This document shows positions 17,757-27,412 of a stretch of DNA of 64,000 nucleotides, piece by piece (positions within the stretch are counted from its first letter, which is position 1; each line of letters begins with the position of its first letter). The translations under genes and the position numbers were made by a program. The stretch lies in assembly GCF_014773385.1 (NCBI RefSeq), contig NZ_JACXAI010000001.1, positions 124,001 to 188,000 on the forward strand, written 5' to 3'. Below the pieces are notes generated by a model, which saw only the letters and a program-made list of their open reading frames with translations, did no database searches and was not told the DNA's origin. This DNA is from Metabacillus arenae. Its GTDB lineage: Bacteria > Bacillota > Bacilli > Bacillales > Bacillaceae.

Positions 17757-18691
17757 AATAATCTACGTTATTTATGGCTTCCTTTTTAATTTCACCTATT
17801 TCTTCTAGATAGTCAAGCTGACCGATTGTTTCCGACATTGTTAACATAAGCTGCTTTATATATTCGGATGGAAAGAGCCTTGCACAAATTTCAAACGAGG
17901 TCATTGGCTTTTCTTTTAAATATGACAGGATGCTAAACGCTCTTTCCTTTTGTCTTTTCAACCGATAACGAATCAATCCATGTGAATTTTTGACCGTTTC
18001 TCCATGTCCTGGTAAAACTGTCTTAATCGGAATAGATAATAACCTTTTGAGTGATTCGTTATATTGAAGCTGGGGCCTCGGACGATCTTTTCCCTCCATA
18101 GGCGGCTCTAATAAAGGATTAGAAGAAACTTTCGGAAGCAACAAATCTCCGCCTATCAAAAGCCCTTCATTTTTATAAAACAAACTGATATGTGATTGGG
18201 CATGCCCTGGTGTTTCGAGTGATCTCCATCCTTTAAGACCTGGAACTTCATCTCCTTCTTCCAGAAATCGATCTAAATTTCGGTTACATGAGTACGCTAA
18301 TATCCGGTCCACTAGTTTTAACTTAGATAAATAGCGTTCGGCAATTCCCGATTGCTTAAATACCTTTAGAAAAAATTGATTTTGCTCTTTCATAAAAACT
18401 TCGTTCCTTGAAATCCAAGGTTCATTATAACGATGTCCCAATACAGTTACATCCTGAATCAAGCATTCCAACATGGTCAGGGTGATGATGGGTTATAATA
18501 ATCTGTTCGATATCATGAGCCTCATAAGGGGTGTCTTTAAGCTGTTCTAAAAAGGCGTGATAGGCTGCATCTGTTTTTGGACCAGCATCGACTAGTGTAA
18601 GAGAATCGCCGGCTATTAAATAGAGCCTGACATCCCCGACAGGAAACGGAGTAGGTAAAGTTAACGGATAAATTTTTTGATGGCTCATCAT
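17737..18691 (-). pseudogene. yqjP: Metallo-beta-lactamase-fold hydrolase YqjP, split by a frameshift
   Basis: From ATG 18691 the frame encodes the MBL N-terminus through the metal motif ITHHHPDHVGML, then leaves frame and stops at 18425. The rest (residues LIQDVTVLGHRYNEPW through GGDLLLPKVS, and LPGHGETV with another metal histidine) continues in a second frame to 17737. One indel near 18455-18475 accounts for this. If real, the enzyme is inactive; a sequencing error is possible because both halves are otherwise well kept. The final SLSHS and stop are read from repeat B. Family: YqjP-type hydrolase of unknown substrate. Confidence 0.82.
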
Positions 18692-18807
18692 TTTTGTTTA
18701 TTCCATCTCTCTTTTTTATTATTTTTATATAAAATAATATTTCCAAAATAAGTAATTTTTATCTCTTGTTAATAGTTAGCCCGAAGCCCGCAGGAGACGG
18801 CGCTCGT

Positions 18808-18833
18808 AGTCTGTGTTCCTTTTCCCGGACACC
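18808..18833 (+). repeat. Fragment of repeat family B
   Basis: The core AGTCTGTGTTCCTTTTCCCGG matches the middle of the family B copies at 37677 and 50767 (the CTGTGTTCCTTTTTCCGGAC box). Flanks do not match well. The surrounding 18692-18990 holds nothing else I can name. Confidence 0.5.
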
Positions 18834-18991
18834 ATATCATCTTACTATCTCCTGTTTTACCTTAGAAGCATGTTAATACGGGTTAAAATAAGCAGCTCTT
18901 TTATCTTCTTGTATTCTTTATATTTTACCTTTAATAAAGAGAAGTGTCATTATATTCAAATAATTAGGCAAAAATAAGTTTTTAATAACAC

Positions 18992-19021
18992 TTGACAACA
19001 GCTTGTCCTGGGGAGGATAAT
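18992..19021 (+). promoter_or_regulatory. Sigma-A promoter of the proI T-box leader
   Basis: TTGACA (18992-18997) and GATAAT (19016-19021) are separated by 18 bp, close to the sigma-A consensus. Transcription would start near 19028 and run into the T-box leader. Confidence 0.75.
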
Positions 19022-19027
19022 GAGGAA

Positions 19028-19317
19028 CAAATCAACTCGTTTAAGGAAATTTTATAAACTGATCAGCATTATTGGACAATATAAAGTAAGCAATGATAAG
19101 GAATAGTAAATCAAAAATGGTAACAAGAGAGTGAATTTCAGAGGCTGAAAGAATTCACAACCCGCTTTTTGGTCGAACCTGCCCTTAGAGCTGTTAGGAA
19201 AACCTAAACGAATCTCCCGCGTTAAGGGAGCTAAAGTTGAGTGTTCTATACACTAATGAGGGTGGTACCGCGGAAACCTTTTCGTCCTTTTTTACAGGAT
19301 GAAAAGGTTTTTTTATT
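19028..19317 (+). promoter_or_regulatory. T-box riboswitch leader of proI (probably tRNA-Pro)
   Basis: The T-box sequence AGGGTGGTACCGCGG lies at 19259-19273. It is followed directly by a terminator: AAACCTTTTCGTCCT pairs with AGGATGAAAAGGTTT (19274-19310), then TTTTATTT. Upstream are an AGTA-type box I (near 19105) and AGAGAG elements of stem I. A CCT at 19178-19180 within GAACCTGCC is the likely proline specifier; I judged this partly from the downstream gene. Uncharged tRNA-Pro would favour the antiterminator and switch on proI. Confidence 0.88.
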
Positions 19318-19322
19318 TTATT

Positions 19323-19356
19323 GTCAGAAAGTTTAAGTTAATTAAAGTATTAACGT
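19323..19356 (-). repeat. Dispersed 33-bp repeat family D, copy 1
   Basis: Read on the minus strand it is ACGTTAATACTTTAATTAAC followed by TTAAACTTTCTGA. Close copies on the plus strand are at 31592, 32162 and 63636. It sits directly behind the T-box terminator. Confidence 0.6.
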
Positions 19357-19369
19357 GGCAAAGAGAGTA

Positions 19370-19493
19370 ATCGTTGTCAAGTTCAGAGTGCTTGCACGCC
19401 TCTGAGCTTTCGTTCTATCCTACTAAAACCCTCACCTCGGGGAGACCTCTTAACTCTTTTGATGTGATAGTCTCCGCAGCAGATAGCAACGAT
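19370..19493 (+). other. Candidate folded leader element between T-box and proI
   Basis: ATCGTTG (19370-19376) pairs with CAACGAT (19487-19493) and would close a junction of about 124 nt. Inside it GTTCAGAG (19381-19388) pairs with CTCTGAGC (19400-19407) and GGAGAC (19441-19446) pairs with GTCTCC (19470-19475). I compared it by eye with TPP, FMN, lysine, M-box, purine, ZTP, THF and c-di-AMP riboswitches and found no match. It might be a second regulatory element or only a repeat-derived fold. Confidence 0.4.
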
Positions 19494-19527
19494 GTTTAAA
19501 ACAAATTTTTAATAAAAGGAGGATTTA

Positions 19528-20373
19528 ATGATGAACAAAATTGCTTTTATTGGAGCAGGCTCAATGGCTGAAGCGATTATTCAAGGATTAATTGACGGGG
19601 GCATGTACCTGCCGGAGCAAATCATCGTTACAAACCGATCAAATATAGAGCGTTTAACCTATTTAAAAGAAGAATATGGAGTCAATATATCAGCAAATAA
19701 ACAGCAAGTTGTCCAAGAGGCATCGATTGTGATGCTGGCGATGAAGCCAAAGGATGTATGTGAAGGAATTGAAAGTGTTCGAGAATATATCGGGGATCAA
19801 CTCGTTATATCCGTTTTGGCAGGAATATCTATCCAAACTATTCAAGAAATATTCGGCAGCAATATACCGATCATTCGGTCCATGCCAAATACATCTGCCT
19901 CTATTAGAATGTCAGCTACAGCAATTGCCGCAAGTGATCGAGTTACAATGGAACAAATAAAAATAACAAAACACCTATTTGAAACAATCGGTTTAGTTAC
20001 AGTTGTTGAAGAAGACCAGCTAGATGCAGTAACAGCACTTTCAGGAAGCGGACCTGCATACATTTACTATATGGTGGAATCATTGCAGGATTCAGCAGAG
20101 AAGCTGGGGCTTGAGCGGGAAGTGGCAAATAACTTAATCCTGCAAACACTGGCAGGTGCGGCTGAAATGCTTATGCAAACAAATAAACCAGCAGCTCTTC
20201 TCCGTCAGGAAGTGACTAGCCCTGGCGGAACAACGGAAGCAGGCATAAAAACACTCCAAAGTTATCACTTTAGTGAGGCTGTTATTCATTGTGTAAAACA
20301 GGCTGCGGTAAGGTCATGTGAATTAAAGGAAATGTTTCGCGACCAAGCAATGAAGGAAAAATCTCGAAGATAA
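19528..20373 (+). CDS. proI: Pyrroline-5-carboxylate reductase
   Basis: The 281-residue enzyme reduces pyrroline-5-carboxylate to proline with NAD(P)H. It shows the Rossmann loop IAFIGAGSMAEAI (residues 5-17), VISVLAGI, RSMPNTSASI, and the C-terminal signature ALSGSGPAYIYYM with GAAEML and EVTSPGGTTEAG. It has two adjacent ATG codons after AAAGGAGG; the first is used. The gene is preceded by a proline-type T-box and an extra folded stretch. A bidirectional terminator follows. Confidence 0.95.
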   Translation: MMNKIAFIGAGSMAEAIIQGLIDGGMYLPEQIIVTNRSNIERLTYLKEEYGVNISANKQQVVQEASIVMLAMKPKDVCEGIESVREYIGDQLVISVLAGISIQTIQEIFGSNIPIIRSMPNTSASIRMSATAIAASDRVTMEQIKITKHLFETIGLVTVVEEDQLDAVTALSGSGPAYIYYMVESLQDSAEKLGLEREVANNLILQTLAGAAEMLMQTNKPAALLRQEVTSPGGTTEAGIKTLQSYHFSEAVIHCVKQAAVRSCELKEMFRDQAMKEKSRR

Positions 20374-20416
20374 GTCCTAACATATTTCACGAGCTTAAGT
20401 CTTCAAAACCATAAAT

Positions 20417-20456
20417 AAAGCTGTCTGGGATTATCACCACAGACAGCTTTTCTTTT
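20417..20456 (+). terminator. Terminator between proI and yqjN (convergent)
   Basis: AAAGCTGTCTG (20417-20427) pairs with CAGACAGCTTT (20440-20450), followed by TCTTTTG. The mirror-image A-rich flank lets it also serve the convergent yqjN gene. Confidence 0.85.
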
Positions 20457-20461
20457 GCTAT

Positions 20462-22102
20462 TCATTCACCTGAATTAACCTTTTCAAAGAGAGTCTTTAA
20501 TGTAAACGTAAGCAATTTAGGAAGTGTCTCAAATGTATAGGGCAAGTGCAGCCTTTCCGTCCATTTATGTGGATCTCTTCCGACAGGGCCAACGTTTACA
20601 ATCGGGATATTTAATGCCTTCATTTCATTAATAGGAAGAAAATAATCATTCCCATATAGCGGCATATTGGAAACAAGCTGTCCAATAGCATGATCTGAAT
20701 CATTTAATTGTAAAAAGCTTAAATCAGACAACCCCGCAAAATAATTTTGATTGACAAGAGGAATGGAAAATTGATTTTTTGCATATTCAATTAAGCCCTC
20801 GACTGTTTGATTAATAAGCGGATCTTGACTAGAGGATACAGCAGGATAAAACGGCGGACTGTAAAACGTAACAATCATGGGTGAATGATCTTTGCAAAGT
20901 GCAGCGACCTCAGCAACAATCTTAGTAGAGAAATCACGATCCCCTATATCTCCCCGATTTGCCGATAAATAGTTTAACCGTCTCCCTACCTCGGCCTCCC
21001 CAAATTTGCTAATGGCTAACTTGACTAATTCATCATATGAAAAAACATGAATGGAGTAATCTCTATAATCAAACTGGACGAATTCCTGCATTTCTTTCAC
21101 TCTATTTTTCATATACTTTTCAATATTTTCAGCCGCCTGCTCAGCTGTAGAAAATAACATTGCGTGCAGATCCTCTGCAGACCTTTTCATAACAAGTAAG
21201 TTAAATAGAGAAACAGAAGCATGCGGAATTTGAACAGAATATTGTTCCTTTAAATCCTTTTGCATCAAATTTGTCGGCGGAGGAGTAACTTCATCCTTAA
21301 CCTTTTCGCAGAATTCTGAATTAAGTTCTAATAACCGATTGATCTCTGAGACCATTAAATTTGAGTTCAAACCTGAAAATGGTTCTCCCACATGGGTTTC
21401 AACACCGCTGCAATAAAACCCTGCAAGCACCTTTCCAATTGAGCCTGTATAAACATAATAGTTTTGATCGTTAGGATACCTCGCAAACATAGGCTCAGAG
21501 TTTACACATGCTGTGTACGAGAGGTTTTCTTTCAGCTTCATATCCTCCAGAACCGGCACAGCCCCAATCATACCTGCAGAATTGGCCTCTTCATCCGGGA
21601 CTGTAAGCAGAAGGATATTCCCTTCAAACTCACCTTTCATCGCTTTTTCAAGCATAGAAAGCTGAACAGTTAATCCTGCTTTCATGTCCATTGTTCCACG
21701 ACCGAACAGCCATTCCTGGCTTTCTGCATCCTTTCTTGCCGAATCTGGTAAAAGTTCTTTCCTAAGCAAAAATTCGCTTGTAAGCTCATGAGGCCTGAAA
21801 GCTAAATTCTTAAACTCTCCATAGTCCAAAACCTCAACGACATCAAAGTGACTAAGCAAAACAATTGTGTCAGATGTCGCTGGTTCCTTTTTCACTAGCG
21901 CTGATAAAAAATATCTTCCGTCACGCAAAGGATGCAGCTGTAAATACTCCGGATTCTCCCCAAAATAAGGAAAGTCTTTTAAAACATAATACAAGTATTC
22001 GGCTAGAGCCACCTCTCCCTCTGAACCAGTAATACTTGCATATTGGACGAGATCTGTTAACAAATCAATCATCTGTTCTTTTGTCTGCCATTTCTCGTTC
22101 AT
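20462..22102 (-). CDS. yqjN: M20 family peptidase, YqjN/RocB-like
   Basis: The 546-residue protein has the M20 metallopeptidase ligands: LLSHFDVVE (about residues 80-88, His and Asp), GRGTMDMKAG with the bridging Asp, VPDEEANSAG with the catalytic and ligand Glu pair, and a late HKWTERLH with a ligand His. ATG 22102, after GAGGGGAG, gives the length of B. subtilis YqjN; an in-frame start at 22144 is rejected. RocB, a relative, acts in arginine utilisation; the substrate here is unknown. Confidence 0.86.
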   Translation of the reverse strand: MNEKWQTKEQMIDLLTDLVQYASITGSEGEVALAEYLYYVLKDFPYFGENPEYLQLHPLRDGRYFLSALVKKEPATSDTIVLLSHFDVVEVLDYGEFKNLAFRPHELTSEFLLRKELLPDSARKDAESQEWLFGRGTMDMKAGLTVQLSMLEKAMKGEFEGNILLLTVPDEEANSAGMIGAVPVLEDMKLKENLSYTACVNSEPMFARYPNDQNYYVYTGSIGKVLAGFYCSGVETHVGEPFSGLNSNLMVSEINRLLELNSEFCEKVKDEVTPPPTNLMQKDLKEQYSVQIPHASVSLFNLLVMKRSAEDLHAMLFSTAEQAAENIEKYMKNRVKEMQEFVQFDYRDYSIHVFSYDELVKLAISKFGEAEVGRRLNYLSANRGDIGDRDFSTKIVAEVAALCKDHSPMIVTFYSPPFYPAVSSSQDPLINQTVEGLIEYAKNQFSIPLVNQNYFAGLSDLSFLQLNDSDHAIGQLVSNMPLYGNDYFLPINEMKALNIPIVNVGPVGRDPHKWTERLHLPYTFETLPKLLTFTLKTLFEKVNSGE

Positions 22103-22386
22103 CAAATCACTCCCCTCGCCAATATTGTTATTAATTGTATACATTTTTGGAAATTTTTCAAGTTCTGTCCCCTCTTAATGAGCATTATCCCTCTGAAAAA
22201 AGAAAGAAAAGATGAATGTAAGAAATCAGAAGATGATCGTCTAGCATATTGTATGTTCAAAATCCCCATCTTCTCTTGTCCTTACTACTTTTTTAATAAA
22301 GCTTTTAAACATAAGACAAGATAAATGACTGATAACTACCTTCCTGTTATAATCACAGTGAAAAATAATTTCCGGAGGCGAAAATC

Positions 22387-23409
22387 TTGAAAACAAAACT
22401 TTTTGAACCTTACCGAATAAAAAATGTCGAGGTGAAAAATCGTCTCGTTATGTCCCCAATGTGCATGTATTCTTCTCATAATGAAAACGGAGTTGTCGAG
22501 GATTTCCATATGACTCATTATATAAGCCGTGCAGCAGGGCAAATCGGTCTCATTATGGTAGAGGCAACAGCTGTTACCCCAGAAGGCCGTATCTCCTCAA
22601 AAGATTTAGGCATTTGGAATGATGAGCATGTACCAAAACTAAAAGTGCTTGTAGAGGGTATTAAACAGTATAGAGCAAAAACAGCCATTCAGCTTGCACA
22701 TGCTGGACGCAAAGCAACAGTTGATGGTGATATTTATGCTCCTTCTGCGATTGCGTTTAATGATAAAATGAAAACTCCTGTTGAAATGACTAAAAAAGAT
22801 ATTCAAAGAACAATCACTGCTTTTAAAAAAGGAGCAATAAGGGCCAAAGAAGCTGGCTTCGATATCATTGAAATCCATGGCGCTCATGGTTATTTAATTA
22901 ATGAATTTTTATCCCCTCTTTCGAATAAACGGAACGATGAGTATGGTGGAAGTAAAGAAAATCGTTACAGATTCTTAAAGGAGATTATCGATGAGGTGAA
23001 AACAATATGGGAGGGTCCTCTTTTTGTCAGAATATCTGCTTTTGATTACCATGATGAAGGATTAAATATCGATGACTATGTTAAGTATGCAGCATGGATG
23101 AAAGAACAAGGTGTGGATTTAATTGATGTTAGTTCAGGGGCCGTAGTACCAGCTCAAATTCCTGTTTACCCTGGCTACCAAGTCAAGTTTGCCGAAAAAA
23201 TCCGCAAGCAGGCCAATATTGCAACCGGGGCAGTGGGTCTTATCACACACGGAGTGCAAGCGGAAGAAATTTTGCAAAATGAGCGTGCAGATTTAATCTT
23301 TATAGCCCGTGAACTTCTCCGTGACCCTTATTTTGCTAGAACAGCTGCTAAACAGCTTGGCGAGGAAATTGAATCACCTGTTCAATATGAAAGAGGCTGG
23401 GGGGTCTAG
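22387..23409 (+). CDS. namA: NADPH dehydrogenase NamA (old yellow enzyme, YqjM)
   Basis: The 340-residue FMN TIM-barrel protein has [14 protein letters not shown] (FMN cysteine region), [11 protein letters not shown], the [19 protein letters not shown] signature, and [10 protein letters not shown] near the C-terminus. The start is TTG at 22387, 7 nt after GGAGGCG. Relatives reduce alpha,beta-unsaturated aldehydes, ketones and nitro compounds and act in oxidative stress. A family C hairpin with a T-run follows and probably ends the transcript. Confidence 0.93.
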   Translation: MKTKLFEPYRIKNVEVKNRLVMSPMCMYSSHNENGVVEDFHMTHYISRAAGQIGLIMVEATAVTPEGRISSKDLGIWNDEHVPKLKVLVEGIKQYRAKTAIQLAHAGRKATVDGDIYAPSAIAFNDKMKTPVEMTKKDIQRTITAFKKGAIRAKEAGFDIIEIHGAHGYLINEFLSPLSNKRNDEYGGSKENRYRFLKEIIDEVKTIWEGPLFVRISAFDYHDEGLNIDDYVKYAAWMKEQGVDLIDVSSGAVVPAQIPVYPGYQVKFAEKIRKQANIATGAVGLITHGVQAEEILQNERADLIFIARELLRDPYFARTAAKQLGEEIESPVQYERGWGV

Positions 23410-23437
23410 AGGGGAGAAGTTAGAGGTAGGAATTGAT

Positions 23438-23468
23438 GAAATCGGTGAAGGAGCCGGTTTCTTTTTTT
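23438..23468 (+). terminator. Hairpin of repeat family C serving as namA terminator
   Basis: GAAATCGG (23438-23445) pairs with CCGGTTTC (23454-23461, one G-U) and TTTTTTT follows. The preceding GAAGTTAGAGGTAGG is the family C lead sequence also seen at 31655, 53664 and 53832. Confidence 0.7.
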
Positions 23469-23513
23469 ATTATAAACAACTTTGAGTTAGTAAGGGGGGC
23501 TCAAGTTTTTTCA

Positions 23514-24446
23514 TCAAGCTTCCTCCCCTCTCCTTACCTCAAAAGAAGCAAAATCATAGGCAAGATAGCTTTCTGAAAAATGGTCTCTCGCTTCCTTAAT
23601 CAATTCCTGGCATAATTCTCCTTGATAGCGCGAACTTATGTGAGTTAAGATAAGCGTTTTTGCATTAGCCTCATTTGCGATTGCTGCTGCTTGGGAAGTT
23701 GTCGAGTGAAAATAATCAAAGGCTAAAGCTTCATCTTCTAAACCAAACGTTGCTTCATGCACTAATATATCAGCATCAGATGCTAATTCCAAACTTTGAC
23801 GGCAAACTCTTGTGTCTCCCAAAATAGTCACTATTCTTCCTTTTTTTGAAGGACCTATGAAATCATGGCCATTGATCATTCTTCCATCCTCTAACATGAC
23901 GACCTCCCCCTTTTTTATCTTTTGATAAATGGGGCCTGGTGCTATATTCATTTTTCGCAGCTTCTCAACAAGCAGCGGACCTGGCACATTTTTCTCGACC
24001 ACCCGGTACCCATATGAAGGAATTCCGTGCTCGAGTTTTTTCACAATAACCTTAAATGTGTCATCTTCAAAAATGATGCCTTCTTCTATTTCAATAATCT
24101 CAAGCGGGTATTTCACGTAAGTACAGCTGACTCTCAATGTTACCTCAACAAATTCTTTAATTCCTTTCGGTCCATAAATAGTGAGTTTCGATTCCCCCCC
24201 TTGAAATGAGCGGCTCCCAATTAGTCCCGGCAATCCATAGATATGGTCCCCATGCATATGAGTGATAAAAATCTTTTCGATTTTACGAGGTTTAATTGAT
24301 GTATGTAAAATTTGATGCTGTGTTGCTTCTCCGCAATCGAACAACCATACTGCCCTTCTCTCCTCAAGCAGCTGCAAGGCTACCGAACTAACATTTCGTT
24401 CTTTTGCCGGTATCCCTGCCCCAGTCCCTAAAAATAATAAATTCAC
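23514..24446 (-). CDS. rnz: Ribonuclease Z
   Basis: The 310-residue MBL-fold endonuclease matures tRNA 3' ends. It shows FLGTGAGIP at the start, the zinc motif [14 protein letters not shown] (about residues 62-75), LGDTRVC, HEATF, and a late ILTHISSRY with a zinc His. The start is GTG at 24446, after GGAGGAG. Length and motifs fit the bacterial long-arm form. Confidence 0.94.
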   Translation of the reverse strand: MNLLFLGTGAGIPAKERNVSSVALQLLEERRAVWLFDCGEATQHQILHTSIKPRKIEKIFITHMHGDHIYGLPGLIGSRSFQGGESKLTIYGPKGIKEFVEVTLRVSCTYVKYPLEIIEIEEGIIFEDDTFKVIVKKLEHGIPSYGYRVVEKNVPGPLLVEKLRKMNIAPGPIYQKIKKGEVVMLEDGRMINGHDFIGPSKKGRIVTILGDTRVCRQSLELASDADILVHEATFGLEDEALAFDYFHSTTSQAAAIANEANAKTLILTHISSRYQGELCQELIKEARDHFSESYLAYDFASFEVRRGEEA

Positions 24447-24547
24447 CTTAACTCCTCCACAATACGATACTAAATCGTGATAGTCCGCATTACTTTATAA
24501 AAAGCATACATGAATAGAGAGCAAAGGGCTAATAAAACAACCCTTTG

Positions 24548-25377
24548 CTAATCTTGTTTTTTCAGCACTTCCTGCAAGGAAACTCTAGTAAGCTTCCTCT
24601 TTGAAATCGCAAGCGAAAACCAATAAATAAAGTAGATAATCAGAAAATCTCCAAGAACATGATCGGCTGAATTTCAGCTGGCAGCGTAAAGCTTGTTTCT
24701 TCTGCGATACTCTTCATCATTGTTTCAAAACTGAAAATCCCCAATGGAACACCCAATAAATAAGCGAAAATGACAACTGGAGTGTAAAGATTAAGCATGA
24801 GGCTGGAAATTCTTTTATTTTCATATCCTATCACTTTAAGCAAGGCAATAGTTGATGTGTTTTCTTCAATCATCAAGTTGGTTACGAGGCGAATGATAAT
24901 AAAGCCGATAACAAAAGCAAAGGCACTAATGATGATAATCGAATACCTCATCGGCCCGATTAAAGCCTCAAAAGCATCAATCATGGCATGCTGATCTTCA
25001 ACAGTTAAAATATTTTTCTAATCATCCGGATTTTCAATAGACCAGATACCAGTATATCCATTTTCAGGAATTCCAATAAATTTATTAACAATGATTTTTT
25101 CTAAGTAAACTTGATTGCCTATATAAATATCAGCTATCCCTTTTATAATCCATGTTTCTTCTTTATTTGTCCAATCATTCTTTAGCGTAATGGAATCCAC
25201 CTTGATCAGGCTTGTCGATTCCACCTAGAACATTTAATACCTGAACCAGAAGGTCCTAAAATAACTACAAATTCTCCGCTGTCAACTACTAAAGAGAGCT
25301 TTTTTAATGCTTGAACAGAGACTTCACCAGCGATACGTTTTTGAAAGTTCTTTAATTTGAATACCCAAAACTGTCAC
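24548..25377 (-). pseudogene. Remnant of an ABC exporter (ATPase fused by deletion to an FtsX-type permease)
   Basis: From GTG 25377 the sequence reads an ABC ATPase N-terminus (VLGIQIKELSKTYR, then after a frameshift GEVSVQALKKLSL and VVILGPSGSG). The Walker A lysine is lost at another frameshift, after which LNVLGGIDKPDQ is still readable. The next stretch already reads an extracytoplasmic permease part (25224-25018), an in-frame TAG, and FtsX-like membrane helices (24984-24640). A final frameshift leads to the typical tail LTRVSLQEVLKKQ, ending at 24548. A large internal deletion and at least four lesions make this a pseudogene of a MacB/YtrF-type exporter. Confidence 0.82.
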
Positions 25378-25530
25378 CCCATTTAAAATATGAAATAAAA
25401 TAAACGATCTATTTCATTTCTTTATTTTACTCTCTTCTTAAAATGCTTCAATATATTTTGTAATATTTTTAGTTTATTATTTCAAAAAATAAATAAAATG
25501 ACATTTTAAAAAATTTTTTATTTCAAATGT

Positions 25531-25559
25531 TTGCTTTGTTCGTAAATTACCTATAAAAT
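25531..25559 (+). promoter_or_regulatory. Putative sigma-A promoter of zwf
   Basis: TTGCTT (25531-25536) and TAAAAT (25554-25559) are 17 bp apart in the very AT-rich interval ahead of zwf. The -10 is embedded in CTATAAAATT. The start codon lies about 57 bp further on. Confidence 0.5.
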
Positions 25560-25615
25560 TATGTAGTTGAACAGGTTACTTATTTAAATTGTCTTAAAAA
25601 AGTGAGGTACTTTCA

Positions 25616-27109
25616 GTGAATATTGAACATAACCCAAAGGCTGTAATAGTCATCTTCGGGGCAACCGGAGATTTAGCAAAAAGAAAATTATTTCCATCTA
25701 TATACCGTTTGTTTCAAAATAAAAAAATCGGCAGAGAATTTTCTGTTGTCGGAGTAGGCAGAAGAGCCTGGACAAATGACTTTTTTAGAGAGAACGTGAA
25801 AGAGTCAATCGAAAGCTCTATTCATGCTCCTGAAGCACTTGAGGAATTTTCTTCTCATTTTTACTATCATCCATTTGACGTGACGAACCCCTCTTCTTAT
25901 TTGGAACTAAAAGACGTATTACATAATTTAGATCAGAAGTACGATATCCCTGGAAACCGAATGTTCTATCTTGCGATGGCGCCAGAATTCTTCGGAACTA
26001 TTGCTTCAAATCTAAAGAAAGAGGGTCTTACAGATACTCAAGGTTGGAGCCGTCTAGTCATTGAAAAGCCGTTTGGCCATGATCTGCCAAGTGCCGAGCA
26101 ATTAAATAACGAAATCCGTGAAGCCTTTTCAGAGGATCAAATTTATCGAATCGACCATTATTTAGGGAAAGAAATGGTGCAAAATATTGAAGTCATCCGC
26201 TTTGCTAATGCTATTTTTGAGCCGCTCTGGAATAGTCGCTTTATCTCAAATATTCAAATTACATCAAGTGAGTCATTAGGAGTAGAAGACCGTGGACGTT
26301 ATTATGAGAAATCAGGAGCATTAAGAGATATGGTGCAAAATCATCTGATACAGATGGTTGCCCTTCTTGCAATGGAACCTCCCATCAAATTAACAACCAA
26401 TGAAATCCGCTCCGAAAAAGTAAAAGTGCTGCGGGCTCTCCGTTCAATTAGCGGAGGAGAAGTGAATGATTTCTTTGTTCGCGGTCAATACGGAACTGGT
26501 CAAATGAACGGAAAAGAGCTGCCAGGCTATCGTGAGGAAAACAATGTAGATGATATCTCAAATACAGAGACATATGTTGCCGGGAAATTAATGATTGATA
26601 ACTTCCGCTGGGCAGGAGTACCATTTTATATTCGGACTGGAAAACGAATGGCTGCCAAATCAACAAAGATCGTCGTTCAGTTTAAAGATATTCCTATGAA
26701 TCTCTATTACCGAGATGGAGAAAATTTGGATCCAAACCTTTTGGTTATTCATATTCAGCCTGATGAAGGCATTACACTGCATTTAAATGCTAAAAAAAGC
26801 GGCGGTGGTATTTTCACCCAACCAATTAAAATGGACTATTGTAATAATTGTATTGATGGAATTAATACGCCTGAAGCTTACGAGAAATTAATATATGATT
26901 CACTTTGCGGTGATGCAACAAATTTCACACATTGGGATGAAGTAGCTCTATCATGGAGCTTTGTCGACTCGATTTCAGAATATTGGCAAACGCAGATAGC
27001 TGACTTCCCTAACTATGCATCTGGTTCAATGGGCCCTAAAGCAGCAGACATGCTCTTAGAAAAAGACGGTTTTCACTGGTGGCCGATAACCGATATCGTT
27101 GAAGAATAG
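25616..27109 (+). CDS. zwf: Glucose-6-phosphate 1-dehydrogenase
   Basis: The 497-residue enzyme makes 6-phosphogluconolactone with NADP, the entry to the oxidative pentose phosphate pathway. It shows the cofactor motif FGATGDLAKRKLFPS (about residues 14-28), the substrate-binding RIDHYLGKE (about 178-186) with the catalytic His, and EKPFG. GTG 25616 follows GAGGT at 7 nt. The gene gndZ, encoding the next oxidative step, lies 1.4 kb downstream on the other strand. Confidence 0.96.
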   Translation: MNIEHNPKAVIVIFGATGDLAKRKLFPSIYRLFQNKKIGREFSVVGVGRRAWTNDFFRENVKESIESSIHAPEALEEFSSHFYYHPFDVTNPSSYLELKDVLHNLDQKYDIPGNRMFYLAMAPEFFGTIASNLKKEGLTDTQGWSRLVIEKPFGHDLPSAEQLNNEIREAFSEDQIYRIDHYLGKEMVQNIEVIRFANAIFEPLWNSRFISNIQITSSESLGVEDRGRYYEKSGALRDMVQNHLIQMVALLAMEPPIKLTTNEIRSEKVKVLRALRSISGGEVNDFFVRGQYGTGQMNGKELPGYREENNVDDISNTETYVAGKLMIDNFRWAGVPFYIRTGKRMAAKSTKIVVQFKDIPMNLYYRDGENLDPNLLVIHIQPDEGITLHLNAKKSGGGIFTQPIKMDYCNNCIDGINTPEAYEKLIYDSLCGDATNFTHWDEVALSWSFVDSISEYWQTQIADFPNYASGSMGPKAADMLLEKDGFHWWPITDIVEE

Positions 27110-27110
27110 G

Positions 27111-27374
27111 CTTGTTAATGAAAAGAAGAGAATGGTTTGGATCTTAAACGATTTGATGAATCATAAATCATTGATGGAGAGAGTCCATTTTGTGAAGCAA
27201 AGCACAAATCCTGTGCAAGAGGAATCGTCATGTCAACCCATTTTGTCATTTAAACATTAATGAAAAAGACAGTGTAGTTGCTGAGAACACTCTATCCAAG
27301 CATTCCAAAAAGAGATCTTGGTGACGATGATTGACAAGCACAACGAACAGGAAAAAGCAATTATAGAACTATAA
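27111..27374 (+). pseudogene. Decayed YpiB-like (UPF0302 / IDEAL domain) gene
   Basis: Short in-order matches in shifting frames suggest a dead copy of a YpiB-type protein: MKRREW, then (frame change) WILNDLMNHKSLMERVHFVK, then (frame change) SCARGIVMSTHFV, then near the end EILVTMIDKHNEQEKAIIEL with TAA at 27372, which looks like an IDEAL domain. From memory the intact family reads KRRECVWILNYL, VHFV, CPRGLVMSTHC and then an IDEAL helix. The remnant starts 1 bp after the zwf stop. The N-terminus and middle are missing. Confidence 0.6.
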
Positions 27375-27375
27375 A

Positions 27376-27406
27376 AAAACAGAGTTTTCATTAACTCTGT
27401 TTTTTA
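27376..27406 (+). terminator. Terminator downstream of zwf and the ypiB remnant
   Basis: AACAGAGTT (27378-27386) pairs with AACTCTGTT (27393-27401), followed by TTTTTA; an A-run precedes it. It probably ends zwf transcripts. Confidence 0.85.
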
Positions 27407-27412
27407 TAGCTT

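Noticed and set aside
19020-19106. 28-codon frame after GGGGAGG in the proI leader
   Set aside because: The ATG overlaps the -10 element of the T-box promoter, so it would not be on the transcript.
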